Positions 1-9,154 of a stretch of 64,000 bases of DNA are shown here, piece by piece. The notes beneath the pieces were generated by a model. It was not told where the DNA came from. It saw only the letters and a program-made list of their open reading frames with translations, and made no database searches. The translations under genes and the position numbers were made by a program. Each line of letters begins with the position of its first letter. Position 1 is the stretch's first letter. The stretch is from an uncultured Hymenobacter sp. (GTDB lineage: Bacteria; Bacteroidota; Bacteroidia; Cytophagales; Hymenobacteraceae), in contig CAJYVK010000374.1 in the NCBI GenBank assembly GCA_913778455.1, positions 29,280 to 93,279 on the forward strand. The letters are read 5' to 3'.

Positions 1-290
1 TGGTCGAGGGTCAGGTTTTTGCCGGAGCCGCAGTACTGGCACTCGTACTGGTCGCGCTTGAAGATATTGTGGCGGCTGAGAGCAATGCCCTTGTAGGGTA
101 CCCGCACGTAGCGCGCCAGCCGGATGATGCTGGGCTTAGGAAACGCCTGTGAAATCGTACGGAGCGTCCCGTGCTCCGACTTTGCCACCATTTCAGCCTT
201 ATCTAAAAAGAGTAAAACGAAAGCCTTTTGCACGCTGCATAAGGTAATGGCGGTGTAGTCGCCATTTAGTACAAGCACTTTTTGGTCCAT
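1..290 (-). CDS. HNH endonuclease family protein (partial, 3' end outside window)
   Basis: Translating the minus strand from the ATG at 290 gives MDQKVLVLNGDYTAITLCSV and runs open to the window edge. The N-terminal pattern (VLNxDY, then KAFVLLFLDKAEMV) and the end of the visible part (FKRDQYECQYCGSGKNLTLDH) match the small Bacteroidota HNH endonucleases, in which CxYC begins a zinc-binding/HNH fold and the final DH starts the HNH motif. About 97 residues are visible; the catalytic half lies outside the window. The ORF track omits it because it is truncated. The cellular role of this family is not firmly established. No partner gene is visible and the next gene is on the other strand. Confidence 0.75.
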   Translation of the reverse strand, partial: MDQKVLVLNGDYTAITLCSVQKAFVLLFLDKAEMVAKSEHGTLRTISQAFPKPSIIRLARYVRVPYKGIALSRHNIFKRDQYECQYCGSGKNLTLD

Positions 291-541
291 ATACGGTAGG
301 CGAAAACTAGTGATGCGCAAGCTACTAGATTTCATGCACATGAACAAGAAAAAGTAGGCGAATAATTCCGGCAGGGGTAAGGCAAACGGCCGGGCTTGGC
401 GGTAGAGCGCCCGTAGCGGCCGTTTGCGGGGAAATTAAATTATTGTTGGCCGGTATCACCAAGCGGTCCAAGGCCCACCAATTCGCGCCGATTGCTCCGC
501 ACCGGCCTTATTTTTACAGACTTTACCCGTACCCGATTCTG

Positions 542-1894
542 ATGCCCGAAGGCGCTATTCTGCTCATCGACGACGAGGCCAGCCTGCGCCGGGTGGTGGC
601 GCGGGTGCTCGAATTTGAGGGCTACACCGTGTGGCAGGCGGCCGACGCTCGCAGCGGCCTCGACCTGCTGCGCCAGCACGCCGCCGAGGTGCTGGTAGTG
701 CTCTGCGACGTGAAGCTGCCCGACGCCCACGGCGTGACCCTGCTGCCCCGGCTGCGAGCCCTGGCCCCGCTGGCCGAGGTCATTTTGCTTACCGCCTACG
801 GCACCATTGCTGACGGCGTACGCGCCATGAAGGAGGGCGCGTTCGACTACCTCACCAAGGGCGACTCCGACGACCAACTGCTCGTGCTGGTGGCGCGGGC
901 CGCCGAAAAAGCCCGCCTCCAGCACCGCGTGGCCGAGCTGGAAAAGCAGGTGGGCAGCCAGCACAGCTTCGCCTCCATGATCGGCACCTCACCCGCGCTG
1001 CAACGGGCCAAGAGCCTGGCCGAGCGCGTGGCCCCTACCGAGGCTGCCGTGCTGCTCGAAGGCCCCACCGGCAGCGGCAAGGAGTTGTTTGCCCAGGCCA
1101 TTCACCAGGCCAGCCCGCGCCGCAGCAAGCCTTTCGTGGCGGTCAATTGCAGCGCCTTCCCGAAGGATCTACTGGAAAGCGAGCTGTTCGGCTACCGCAA
1201 AGGAGCCTTTACCGGGGCAATGGCCGATAAGAAGGGCTTGTTTGAGGAAGCCAACGGCGGCACGCTCTTTCTAGACGAAATCGGGGAGCTCGATAGTGGC
1301 TTGCAAGCCAAGCTACTGCGCGTGCTCGAAACCCAGGAGTACTACAAGCTCGGCAACTCCAAGCCCGCCAAGGCCAATGTGCGGCTGGTGGCCGCCACCA
1401 ACCGCAACCTCCGCGCCGAAGCCGATGCGGGTCACTTCCGGGCCGATTTGTACTACCGCCTCTCGGTATTTGTGGTGCCCGTGCCGCCGCTCAACGCCCG
1501 GCGCGAGGACATCGAGCCGCTGGCCGAGTATTTCCTGCGCTTCTATGCCGCCAAGCTGCGCAAGCGCCTGCGCGGCATGGATGCCGAATTTGCCCGTTTG
1601 TTGCGGGCCTACGACTGGCGCGGCAACGTGCGCGAGCTCAAGAATGTGCTGGAACGCGCCGTCATCCTGGCCGACGAGGAGGAGCTAACCGCCGATACGC
1701 TACCGCCCGAGTTTCAGGCGCTGGCCCTGGCGGGTACCGACGAGCCCACCGGTAGCCGCAGTCTGTGGGCGGTGGAGAAGCGCCAGATTCAGCTGGTGCT
1801 GCACGAGGTTGGGGGCAATAAGACCGAGGCCGCCCGGCAGTTGGGAATTGGGGTAAAGACGCTGTATCGCAAGCTGCAAGAGTATGGTTTGTAG
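542..1894 (+). CDS. Sigma-54-dependent NtrC-family response regulator (copy 1)
   Basis: A 450-residue enhancer-binding protein. It has a receiver domain (about 5-120, phospho-acceptor D56 in VLCDVKLPD), a sigma-54 AAA+ domain (about 143-375) with Walker A GPTGSGKE (174-181), sigma-54 contact loop GAFTGA (221-226) and Walker B TLFLDE (241-246), and a C-terminal Fis-type helix-turn-helix ([20 protein letters not shown]). I chose the ATG at 542 because it places [12 protein letters not shown] at the receiver start; the ORF-track start is a TTG 33 codons upstream. Phosphorylated proteins of this type activate sigma-54 RNA polymerase from distant sites. The kinase gene at 2270 is the likely partner. 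It is a close paralogue of the regulator at 6333. Confidence 0.93.
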   Translation: MPEGAILLIDDEASLRRVVARVLEFEGYTVWQAADARSGLDLLRQHAAEVLVVLCDVKLPDAHGVTLLPRLRALAPLAEVILLTAYGTIADGVRAMKEGAFDYLTKGDSDDQLLVLVARAAEKARLQHRVAELEKQVGSQHSFASMIGTSPALQRAKSLAERVAPTEAAVLLEGPTGSGKELFAQAIHQASPRRSKPFVAVNCSAFPKDLLESELFGYRKGAFTGAMADKKGLFEEANGGTLFLDEIGELDSGLQAKLLRVLETQEYYKLGNSKPAKANVRLVAATNRNLRAEADAGHFRADLYYRLSVFVVPVPPLNARREDIEPLAEYFLRFYAAKLRKRLRGMDAEFARLLRAYDWRGNVRELKNVLERAVILADEEELTADTLPPEFQALALAGTDEPTGSRSLWAVEKRQIQLVLHEVGGNKTEAARQLGIGVKTLYRKLQEYGL

Positions 1895-1920
1895 GGAATT
1901 TGTCGGCACTCTCCCCACCC

Positions 1921-2003
1921 GTCATGCTGAGCTTGCGAAGCATCTTATCACGCTCGGGCGGGCCGTTCTAACCCGATAAGATGCTTCGCAAGCTCAGCAT
2001 GAC
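1921..2003. repeat. Perfect 29-bp inverted repeat (dispersed-palindrome type)
   Basis: The arms at 1921-1949 and 1975-2003 are exact reverse complements, starting GTCATGCTGAGCTTGCG, with a 25-bp spacer. It lies 26 bp after the regulator stop, so it may terminate transcription, but no T-run follows. A related shorter palindrome lies at 23154-23167. Together with the palindrome at 2086-2112, this is most of what the 375-bp gap 1895-2269 contains. Confidence 0.85.
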
Positions 2004-2085
2004 GGACATGAAAAAAGGCGAAAAGAAGACTGTCGGAACGGGTTCAGTTAATAGTAAACAGGGATGCGATACCAGGTCTTTTTAG

Positions 2086-2112
2086 CCCGGTACCGGGTCA
2101 TTTTGACCCGGT
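2086..2112. promoter_or_regulatory. Paired palindromes upstream of kinase 1 (possible operator/enhancer site)
   Basis: CCCGGTACCGGG (2086-2097) is a perfect palindrome. It overlaps a stem-loop of ACCGGGTCA, TTT, TGACCCGGT (2092-2112). It sits about 118-144 bp upstream of a sigma-54-like -24 box at 2230, a distance suited to an enhancer site, and is followed by an AT-richer tract. Function is inferred only from position and symmetry. Confidence 0.35.
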
Positions 2113-2229
2113 AAGAACCAGTTAGGTCAAGACTGAAAAAGAAAAAGCATGCTATTTATCTCTGTAAGTCAAGTAGATAGGTGAGAACGGCATCCCTCCC
2201 GCCCAACCTGGCGCAGCATTGGTAGCTCC

Positions 2230-2244
2230 TGGCACGAAGCGTTC
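2230..2244 (+). promoter_or_regulatory. Weak sigma-54-like promoter for kinase 1
   Basis: TGGCACGAAGCGTTC has a perfect -24 half (TGGCACG), but the -12 half reads GTTC instead of TTGC. It lies 26 bp before the chosen ATG at 2270. This is the weakest of the five TGGCAC sites listed in the potassium island. Confidence 0.25.
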
Positions 2245-2269
2245 GGCATTAGGCCGCCACTTTCGCGCT

Positions 2270-4027
2270 ATGAGTGTCAAAACATCCATCACTATCGGGC
2301 TGCTGGCCATGCTGGCGCTGCTGGTCGGCGGCGGCAGCTACGCCTACTACACGGTGCAGCGTCTGGAGCACAGTACCCGGGCCATTCTGCAAGACAATTT
2401 TTACTCGGTCCAGCTGGGGCAGGGCATGTTGCAGGCCCTCGACCAGGTAGAGGCCGCGCCCTCGGCGGCGGGCCTGGTCCAGTTTGAAGCGCAACTGACC
2501 CGCGAGGCGGGCAACGTGACCGAGCGCGGCGAGCGGGCGCTCGTCGATGACCTGACGCAGACGCTGGCCCGCTACCGCACCCAGCCCAGCGCGGCCGACC
2601 TGGCCCAACTGCGCCGCCAGACTCACCGTATGGTAGAGCTTAATATGCAGGCCCTGACGCGCAAGAACGCCGCCGCTGCCCACGCCGCTACCGTGGCGAG
2701 CCGCTACCTCATCCTCTGCACGGTGGTGGGCCTGCTGCTGGCATTGTCGCTGGTCCTCAGCGTGCCCGAAGCCGCCGTGAGCGGGCTGCGCAAGCTGTCG
2801 GCCAGCATCGCGCACGCCACGCAGGGCGACTTTGCCGCCACTATTCCGGTCGAGAGCCACGACGAGTTCGGGCGAGTAGCCGAGGGTTTCAATCGCCTGC
2901 TGGTGCAGCTCAACACCTTCCGCCACACCAACCTGGCGGGCATCATGGCCGAGCGCAACCGCGCCGCCAGCATCGTGCGCACGCTCGACGAAGGCATTTT
3001 ACTGCTCGATGAAAACGGGCAAATATTAGTGGCCAACCCATTGGCCTGTAATCTGCTGGGCCTGCCCGAGCGCCAGGTAATCGGCCGGCTGGCCCCGGAG
3101 CTGGCCGAGCAGCAGCCGCTGCTGCACCAGTGGCTGGCCTACGCGCAACGGCCGGCTTCCCGCCGCACGGGGGCGCTGCCCTTCACCGCGACGCAGCAGG
3201 GCGAAGAGGGCCATTACCACTTGGTAGTGCACGACGTGCTGAGCCCCAGCCCCACGCTGGGCCACCTGGAGCTGGCTGGCACCATCCTGGCCTTGCACAA
3301 CGTGTCGGACTTTGCGCGGCGCGACCAAACCAAGTCGCACTTCCTGGCCACCGTGAGCCACGAGCTGCGCACACCCCTCTCGACCATTAATTTCCACCTC
3401 AAGCTGCTACAAGACCCCCGCGTGGGTACCCTCACCGCCGAGCAGCAAGAGATACTGACCAGCGTGAAGCAGGAAAACCAGCGGCTGCTGGCCCTTACCG
3501 GCAACCTGCTCGACGTATCGCGCCTCGAAAGCGAAACCCTGCCCCTCGATGCCCAGCCCGTGCCCGTGGCTGAGCTCGTGGCCCAGGCCACCGCGCCCGT
3601 GCAGCTTCAACTCGCGCCCAAGCACTTGCAGCTCGCCACGCAGCTCCCGGCCGACCTGCCCCCCGTGCGAGCCGACCGCGAAAAAACGGTGTGGGTGCTG
3701 CTCAACCTGCTCACCAACGCCGTGCGCCACTCGCCCGAAGGCACCACCATCGCCATCACGGCCGCCCGTACGCCCAATGGCCGCGCCGTGCGCGTGGCCG
3801 TGCAAGACCACGGCCCCGGCATTGCCCCGGAAGATCAGGAGCGCATTTTTCACCGCTTCACCCAGCTGGCCAGTGAGGGCGACGCGCCCCGCACCGGCAG
3901 CGGCCTGGGCCTGAGCATCGGCCGCGAGTTTATCAGCTCGCAGGGCGGGCAGCTGGGCGTCGAGAGCGCACTGGGGGCCGGGAGTACCTTCTTTTTTACG
4001 CTTCCCATTGCGGATGAGCTGAGCTAA
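2270..4027 (+). CDS. HAMP/PAS sensor histidine kinase 1
   Basis: A 585-residue inner-membrane kinase. It has a TM helix near residues 9-29, a short extracytoplasmic sensor part, a second TM segment (LILCTVVGLLLALSLVLSV), HAMP, a PAS-like segment (GILLLDENGQILVANP), HisKA with the H-box TVSHELRTPL (His364) and a HATPase domain with N-box LLNLLTNAVRHSP and GSGLGLSIGREF. The ATG at 2270 puts the TM helix at the N terminus; the TTG at 2219 adds an unlikely tail. It lies between regulator 1 and kup1, so it probably phosphorylates one of the two NtrC-type regulators in response to a K+ or osmotic cue. The signal is not shown by the sequence. It shares its layout with the kinases at 18354 and 25444. 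Confidence 0.9.
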   Translation: MSVKTSITIGLLAMLALLVGGGSYAYYTVQRLEHSTRAILQDNFYSVQLGQGMLQALDQVEAAPSAAGLVQFEAQLTREAGNVTERGERALVDDLTQTLARYRTQPSAADLAQLRRQTHRMVELNMQALTRKNAAAAHAATVASRYLILCTVVGLLLALSLVLSVPEAAVSGLRKLSASIAHATQGDFAATIPVESHDEFGRVAEGFNRLLVQLNTFRHTNLAGIMAERNRAASIVRTLDEGILLLDENGQILVANPLACNLLGLPERQVIGRLAPELAEQQPLLHQWLAYAQRPASRRTGALPFTATQQGEEGHYHLVVHDVLSPSPTLGHLELAGTILALHNVSDFARRDQTKSHFLATVSHELRTPLSTINFHLKLLQDPRVGTLTAEQQEILTSVKQENQRLLALTGNLLDVSRLESETLPLDAQPVPVAELVAQATAPVQLQLAPKHLQLATQLPADLPPVRADREKTVWVLLNLLTNAVRHSPEGTTIAITAARTPNGRAVRVAVQDHGPGIAPEDQERIFHRFTQLASEGDAPRTGSGLGLSIGREFISSQGGQLGVESALGAGSTFFFTLPIADELS

Positions 4028-4050
4028 AACTGCCCTGGTGGTAGGGTTTT

Positions 4051-4092
4051 GAATTAAAAATTAAGCAAGCGAAAAAAGATAATTTTTAATTC
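4051..4092. repeat. 13-bp perfect AT-rich inverted repeat
   Basis: GAATTAAAAATTA (4051-4063) and TAATTTTTAATTC (4080-4092) are exact reverse complements with a 16-bp spacer. The pair lies between the kinase stop and the kup1 start. It could be a weak terminator or a binding site. Confidence 0.6.
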
Positions 4093-4153
4093 GAAAGCCC
4101 TCTGCAGATGTGCCGAGTATTCGCATAAAAAACAGATAATCAACTTATTTTTC

Positions 4154-6160
4154 ATGGCTCCCGCAGCGCATTCCGAATCCAACATTCATACCCGTAGCAT
4201 CACGGCCGCCGGGCTGCTCGTGACGCTGGGTATCATCTTCGGCGATATTGGTACGTCGCCGCTCTACGTCTTCAAGTCCATTCTCGGCGACCGTCCCATC
4301 AGCGAGCTGCTGGTGTATGGCGGCGTGTCGGCCGTGTTTTGGACGCTCACGCTCCAGACGAGCATCAAATACATCTGGCTCACGCTGGAGGCTGATAACC
4401 ACGGAGAAGGCGGTATTTTTTCGCTCTACTCGCTGGTGCGCAAGCGGGGCAAGTGGCTGTTGTGGCCGGCCATCATCGGGGCGGGCACGCTGCTGGCCGA
4501 TGGTATTATCACGCCGCCCATCTCGGTGTCGTCGGCCATTGAGGGGCTGAAAATTCTGGACCCCAGCTTGTCCGAGACCTACATCATCGCGGTGGTGGTC
4601 ATTATTATCACGCTGCTCTTTGGCTTCCAGCAGTTTGGGACCAAAGTAGTGGGCGCGTCGTTCGGGCCGATTATGCTGCTGTGGTTTATCACCATTGGTA
4701 CGCTGGGCCTGGTGCAGGTGCTGCACCATCCCGGCGTGCTGGCGGCCCTCAACCCGCTCTACGCCATTAAGCTGCTGACGGTGTACCCCAAGGGCTTCTG
4801 GCTGCTGGGCGCGGTGTTTCTCTGCACCACCGGGGCCGAGGCGCTGTACTCCGACCTGGGCCACTGCGGGCGCAAGAACATTCGCGTGTCCTGGCTTTTG
4901 GTGAAAAGTGCGCTCGTGCTCAACTACTTCGGGCAAGCCGCTTGGGCTATGCAGTTTGTAGGTAAGCCCCTGGGCGGCGACCAAAACCCCTTCTTCCTCA
5001 TCGCGCCCACCTGGGCCGTGCTGCCGCTCATCCTACTGGCCACGATGGCAACCATCATCGCCTCGCAGGCCCTGATTTCGGGCTCGTACACGCTTATCTC
5101 CGAAGCCGTTAGCCTGAACTTCTGGCCCAAGGTGCGCATTACCTACCCCACCGATCAACGCGGGCAGATCTACGTGCCCAGCATCAACTGGATGCTGTGG
5201 GCCGGCTGCGTGGCCGTGCAGCTGTGGTTTAAAACCTCGTCGAACATGGAGGCGGCCTACGGCTTCTCCATTACCGTGGCCATGATTACGACCAGCATCC
5301 TGCTCTCGCAGTACCTGCGCGGGGTGCGGCATTGGGCACTGCCGGCGGTGGGGCTTATCATGCTGGTATTCATGACGGTGGAGCTGTCCTTCCTCATCGC
5401 CAACATCACCAAGCTGCTCAACCGCCTGGGCATCCTGATTTTCGAATGGGCGCTGATTCTTAGCATGTGGGTCGGCTACAAGGGCCGCCAAATCAAGAAC
5501 CGCTACCTCGACATGACCACCTGGGGTGGCAACCTAGCCATGCTGCAAGAGCTGAGCCAGGACGAAACGGTGAGCAAGTATGCCTCTAACCTCGTGTACC
5601 TCACCCGCAGCAAGGACGCCAAACAGATTGAGTCGCGCATCATCTATTCCATCCTGCGCAAGAAGCCCAAGCGGGCCGACCACTACTGGTTTTTGAATAT
5701 CAGCTTGTTGAACGAGCCCTTCGGAATGCGCTACACCCTCGAAACGCTGGTGCCCGACGTGGCTTACAAAATCAATTTCCAGCTCGGCTTCCGCATCCAG
5801 CCGCGCATCAACCTGCTGTTCCGCCGCGTACTCGAAGACATGGGCCGGCAGGGTGAAGTTGATATTACCTCGCGCTACGCCACCCTGCAAAAGCGTAACC
5901 TGCCCGGCGACTTCCGCTTCGTGGTCCTCGATAAAGTGCTGAGCTTCGACAACCAGCTATCGTTTATGGAGGGCTTTATTTTAAAGGCGTATTTCTTTAT
6001 TAATAAATTAGCTATCAGTGATCAGCAGGCTTTCGGCCTCGATACCAGCGACGTAACGGTGGAGAACGTGCCGCTCACCATTCAGCCCTACCGCGAGCTC
6101 GACTTGCAGCGCGTGGCGGTGGGAGAGGAGGCCCCGGTGCGGGCAGTGCTGGCGCATTAG
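4154..6160 (+). CDS. kup: KUP/HAK/KT-type potassium uptake protein 1
   Basis: A 668-residue KUP transporter, which takes up K+ by H+ symport in the inner membrane. The N-terminal TM1 signature GIIFGDIGTSPLYV is present, followed by DNHGEGGIFSLYSL and GADGxITPPISV-like motifs (LLADGIITPPISVSSAIEG), about 12 TM segments to near residue 450, and a hydrophilic C-terminal domain typical of the family. Length is normal. The start is the only ATG ahead of the conserved region. The gene follows kinase 1 by 126 bp with an AT-rich palindrome between them. A second copy lies at 15080. Kup normally gives bulk K+ uptake when K+ is not scarce, complementing high-affinity Kdp. Confidence 0.95.
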   Translation: MAPAAHSESNIHTRSITAAGLLVTLGIIFGDIGTSPLYVFKSILGDRPISELLVYGGVSAVFWTLTLQTSIKYIWLTLEADNHGEGGIFSLYSLVRKRGKWLLWPAIIGAGTLLADGIITPPISVSSAIEGLKILDPSLSETYIIAVVVIIITLLFGFQQFGTKVVGASFGPIMLLWFITIGTLGLVQVLHHPGVLAALNPLYAIKLLTVYPKGFWLLGAVFLCTTGAEALYSDLGHCGRKNIRVSWLLVKSALVLNYFGQAAWAMQFVGKPLGGDQNPFFLIAPTWAVLPLILLATMATIIASQALISGSYTLISEAVSLNFWPKVRITYPTDQRGQIYVPSINWMLWAGCVAVQLWFKTSSNMEAAYGFSITVAMITTSILLSQYLRGVRHWALPAVGLIMLVFMTVELSFLIANITKLLNRLGILIFEWALILSMWVGYKGRQIKNRYLDMTTWGGNLAMLQELSQDETVSKYASNLVYLTRSKDAKQIESRIIYSILRKKPKRADHYWFLNISLLNEPFGMRYTLETLVPDVAYKINFQLGFRIQPRINLLFRRVLEDMGRQGEVDITSRYATLQKRNLPGDFRFVVLDKVLSFDNQLSFMEGFILKAYFFINKLAISDQQAFGLDTSDVTVENVPLTIQPYRELDLQRVAVGEEAPVRAVLAH

Positions 6161-6192
6161 CGTGTAGTAGGGCGTTGCTCGCCGCCCGTGTG

Positions 6193-6250
6193 ACCCCACC
6201 CCCGGCCCCTCCCCTCTCCCAAAGGGGAGGGGAGGGGCCGGGGGTGGGGT
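6193..6250. repeat. 23-bp perfect GC-rich inverted repeat
   Basis: The arms 6193-6215 (ACCCCACCCCCGGCCCC...) and 6228-6250 are exact reverse complements with a 12-bp loop. It lies 32 bp after the kup1 stop and can form a very stable hairpin, probably ending kup1 transcription. The sequence type recurs at 55741-55860 and looks like a dispersed intergenic palindrome. Confidence 0.85.
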
Positions 6251-6332
6251 TATGCGTTAGGGCAATACTCAATCCCTAACATTGTATCTTGATTTTGGGC
6301 CATTACCACCCCGCCCGCCCCGATTACTTGCC

Positions 6333-7733
<1,401 letters not shown>

Positions 7734-7750
7734 GGGCTAGGTGGTGCGGG

Positions 7751-8044
7751 CTACGTGAGGCGAGTCGCCACGGCTCCCTGCCCAACCCACGTGGCGTAAG
7801 CCGCTATTGACAACCGCTCGGCCATAAAATCGCGCATCGAGTACCCCCGTACTTCCAGGCACCAGCGCAAAAAATCGGGTTCCGACTGGGTGGTGGTGAA
7901 GCCCCGCTTCAGCACTTCGGCCCGGCGTACGGGGGATAGTGAAGCCAGCCAGTCGTAGAAATCGGTGGCAGTGAGCGGGAAGTCGGCCGTCTGGGCGTAG
8001 TAGGCCTGGGTGGCGGCGGTAATTTCAGGAAGCAACGAAGACAT
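7751..8044 (-). CDS. Hypothetical protein, 97 aa
   Basis: The ORF opens at ATG 8044 (MSSLLPEITAATQAYYAQ) and ends at 7751, convergent with regulator 2 (17 bp between stops). It is predicted soluble and mostly helical, with FYDWLASLSPVRRAEVLKRGF and FLRWCLEVRGYSMRDFMAERL as its most protein-like parts. It has no signal peptide or TM segment. I do not recognise the family. The longer ORF-track start at 8185 adds a low-quality N terminus and is not preferred. Possibly a small Bacteroidota-specific protein; no function is proposed. Confidence 0.55.
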   Translation of the reverse strand: MSSLLPEITAATQAYYAQTADFPLTATDFYDWLASLSPVRRAEVLKRGFTTTQSEPDFLRWCLEVRGYSMRDFMAERLSIAAYATWVGQGAVATRLT

Positions 8045-8178
8045 AGTAGGCTGGCCCGCCCACAATCGGCCGGGCCGCGCAGCCCCATGCCAACCTGGGG
8101 CCAGCCCGCGCAATATGCCGCTATAGCCTTTAAAGCCAGTTTCGGCTGCACCCGCGAGCTGGCGAAATGCACGCGGGC

Positions 8179-8213
8179 CTAGCAAAACGCTAGCCCCGCG
8201 TGCGTTTTGCTAG
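8179..8213. promoter_or_regulatory. CTAGCAAAACGCTAG element pair (putative enhancer site)
   Basis: CTAGCAAAACGCTAG at 8179-8193 is followed by the inverted partial copy GCGTTTTGCTAG at 8202-8213. They lie 81-115 bp upstream of a sigma-54-like promoter at 8294. The same 15-mer recurs at 8746, 25029 and 25189. The flanking 8045-8361 leader holds no other ORF I can support. Confidence 0.5.
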
Positions 8214-8293
8214 GGATATCTATTGGCGAGAGCGAGTGGATAAATTTCTAACAGTGAGCACCATGATCATCAGGTGAGGAAAACCGTGCGTCG

Positions 8294-8308
8294 TGGCACT
8301 GGCCTTGG
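8294..8308 (+). promoter_or_regulatory. Sigma-54-like promoter upstream of the 116-aa gene
   Basis: TGGCACTGGCCTTGG matches the TGGCAC-N5-TTGC pattern except for the last base. Transcription would start near 8320, about 40 bp before the ATG at 8362. Confidence 0.4.
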
Positions 8309-8310
8309 TA

Positions 8311-8354
8311 AAAGGGATTTGCCGCCAGCTAGTTGGCGGCAAGTCCCTTTTTTC
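8311..8354 (+). terminator. Terminator-like hairpin directly in front of the 8362 start
   Basis: AAAGGGATTTGCCGCCA pairs with TTGGCGGCAAGTCCCTTT around GCTAG, and is followed by a T-rich tract. This is a textbook intrinsic terminator, but no same-strand gene lies upstream. It ends 8 bp before ATG 8362, so it may act as an attenuator or an RBS-occluding leader. Confidence 0.6.
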
Positions 8355-8361
8355 TTATTCC

Positions 8362-8712
8362 ATGACTGCCCACGAAACGGCCGACCTGCTCACCCTGGAA
8401 TTTCCGGAGCTGGACGCCGAGCTGCACGCCCCCAGTACGCTGCACAGCGTGTACCGCCAGCTCGATTGCTTCGCCGCCTTCACCCGCCGCGCCCTGAGCG
8501 CCGACCGCCTGGCTCTGCTGCGCCGTTGCTTCGCCGTGGCCGATAGCCTGCTGCGCCACGCCGACCACTACCTCACCCGCGCCATCGAAAACGTGTACCT
8601 CCACGGCCTGCACCTCGACGGCAGCACCGCCCACCTGCACCTGGCCCAGCAGCTCATGCCCCAGGGTCTGTACCGGGCTTACTGCCACCCCCATACCAAC
8701 ATGCTCCCCTAA
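8362..8712 (+). CDS. Hypothetical protein, 116 aa
   Basis: The protein starts MTAHETADLLTLEFPELDAE at ATG 8362; the ORF-track start at 8293 would read through the upstream hairpin. It is predicted soluble and all-helical, with ADSLLRHADHYLTRAIENVY in the middle and a His-rich end (LYRAYCHPHTNMLP). I do not recognise a characterised family. It sits between the two CTAGCAAAACGC element blocks, with its own sigma-54-like promoter and hairpin leader, immediately before the kdp operon. A role tied to K+ supply is possible but rests on position alone. Confidence 0.6.
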   Translation: MTAHETADLLTLEFPELDAELHAPSTLHSVYRQLDCFAAFTRRALSADRLALLRRCFAVADSLLRHADHYLTRAIENVYLHGLHLDGSTAHLHLAQQLMPQGLYRAYCHPHTNMLP

Positions 8713-8745
8713 TGAGCCAGCCGGCTAGCATTCTGCACCGGCCCC

Positions 8746-8760
8746 CTAGCAAAACGCTAC
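8746..8760. promoter_or_regulatory. CTAGCAAAACGCTA element (putative enhancer site of kdp operon)
   Basis: CTAGCAAAACGCTAC differs by one terminal base from the copies at 8179 and 25189. It lies 124-138 bp upstream of the sigma-54-like promoter at 8884. A degenerate relative, GGCTAGCATTCTGC, lies at 8723-8736. Confidence 0.45.
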
Positions 8761-8883
8761 GCTTGCCCCACGCACTACTACCTGAACACCTACTACTGCT
8801 GAATTATTTATCGTTGTTAGTCAATCAATTACCTCGATAAGCGTCCCTTTGTCCCTTACTAGGGCCAGCCTTTGCTCTATGGC

Positions 8884-8898
8884 TGGCACCCCCGCCGC
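8884..8898 (+). promoter_or_regulatory. Sigma-54-like promoter of the kdp operon
   Basis: TGGCACCCCCGCCGC keeps the perfect -24 TGGCAC and the GC doublet at -12 with the required GG-N10-GC spacing. Predicted initiation near 8910 would be about 29 bp before the 31-aa ORF and 137 bp before kdpF. Confidence 0.45.
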
Positions 8899-8938
8899 TG
8901 GCGGCTTTTCTCGCCCTTTTTCTTCCTCATTTGCTCCC

Positions 8939-9034
8939 ATGACTTCCGCGCTGATGATTCCGCTGCTCACGGCCACTGGCCTGGCTGGCTTCTGGCTCTT
9001 CTACAAGTCAGTCGATTTTTTTGATAACATCTAA
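8939..9034 (+). CDS. 31-aa single-span membrane peptide upstream of kdpF
   Basis: MTSALMIPLLTATGLAGFWLFYKSVDFFDNI, opening at ATG 8939. The ORF-track start at 8849 would run through the promoter region. One hydrophobic helix (ALMIPLLTATGLAGFWLFY) is followed by an aromatic/acidic tail. It lies 12 bp before kdpF in the same direction, so it is likely the first gene of the kdp transcript. It is not KdpF, which follows intact. It could be a Kdp accessory peptide or leader. Translation is inferred from position and hydrophobic pattern only. Confidence 0.55.
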   Translation: MTSALMIPLLTATGLAGFWLFYKSVDFFDNI

Positions 9035-9046
9035 CTGCTTCGCGCT

Positions 9047-9127
9047 ATGATGATTGCCCTCTTTGCCTTATCGCTGGCCGTGTTTGGCTACCTCGTGTAC
9101 GTGCTGTTGAAGCCCGAGCGCTTCTAG
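9047..9127 (+). CDS. kdpF: K+-transporting ATPase subunit KdpF
   Basis: A 26-residue ORF, too short for the ORF track: MMIALFALSLAVFGYLVYVLLKPERF. One TM helix followed by the YLVYVLLKPERF ending is diagnostic of KdpF, the small lipid-like subunit that stabilises the KdpABC complex in the inner membrane. The second ATG (9050) is an alternative start. It ends 27 bp before kdpA, in the classical F-A-B-C order. Confidence 0.9.
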   Translation: MMIALFALSLAVFGYLVYVLLKPERF

Positions 9128-9154
9128 CCGTTTTTTCTCTTTCGAATTACTGTC

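Noticed and set aside
313-357. 14-codon ORF upstream of regulator 1 (ATG at 313)
   Set aside because: Too short, no hydrophobic or leader-peptide pattern, and no neighbour that needs a leader.
3263-3277. TGGCACCATCCTGGC inside the kinase 1 coding region as a sigma-54 promoter
   Set aside because: It lies in the middle of a conserved coding segment and no gene starts downstream. It shows that such strings can arise by chance from GC-rich codons, which tempers the promoter calls.
8220-8350. Known riboswitch class (for example ydaO/c-di-AMP) in the 8362 leader
   Set aside because: The conserved core of the ydaO or other familiar riboswitch classes could not be recognised; only the terminator-like hairpin is clear.
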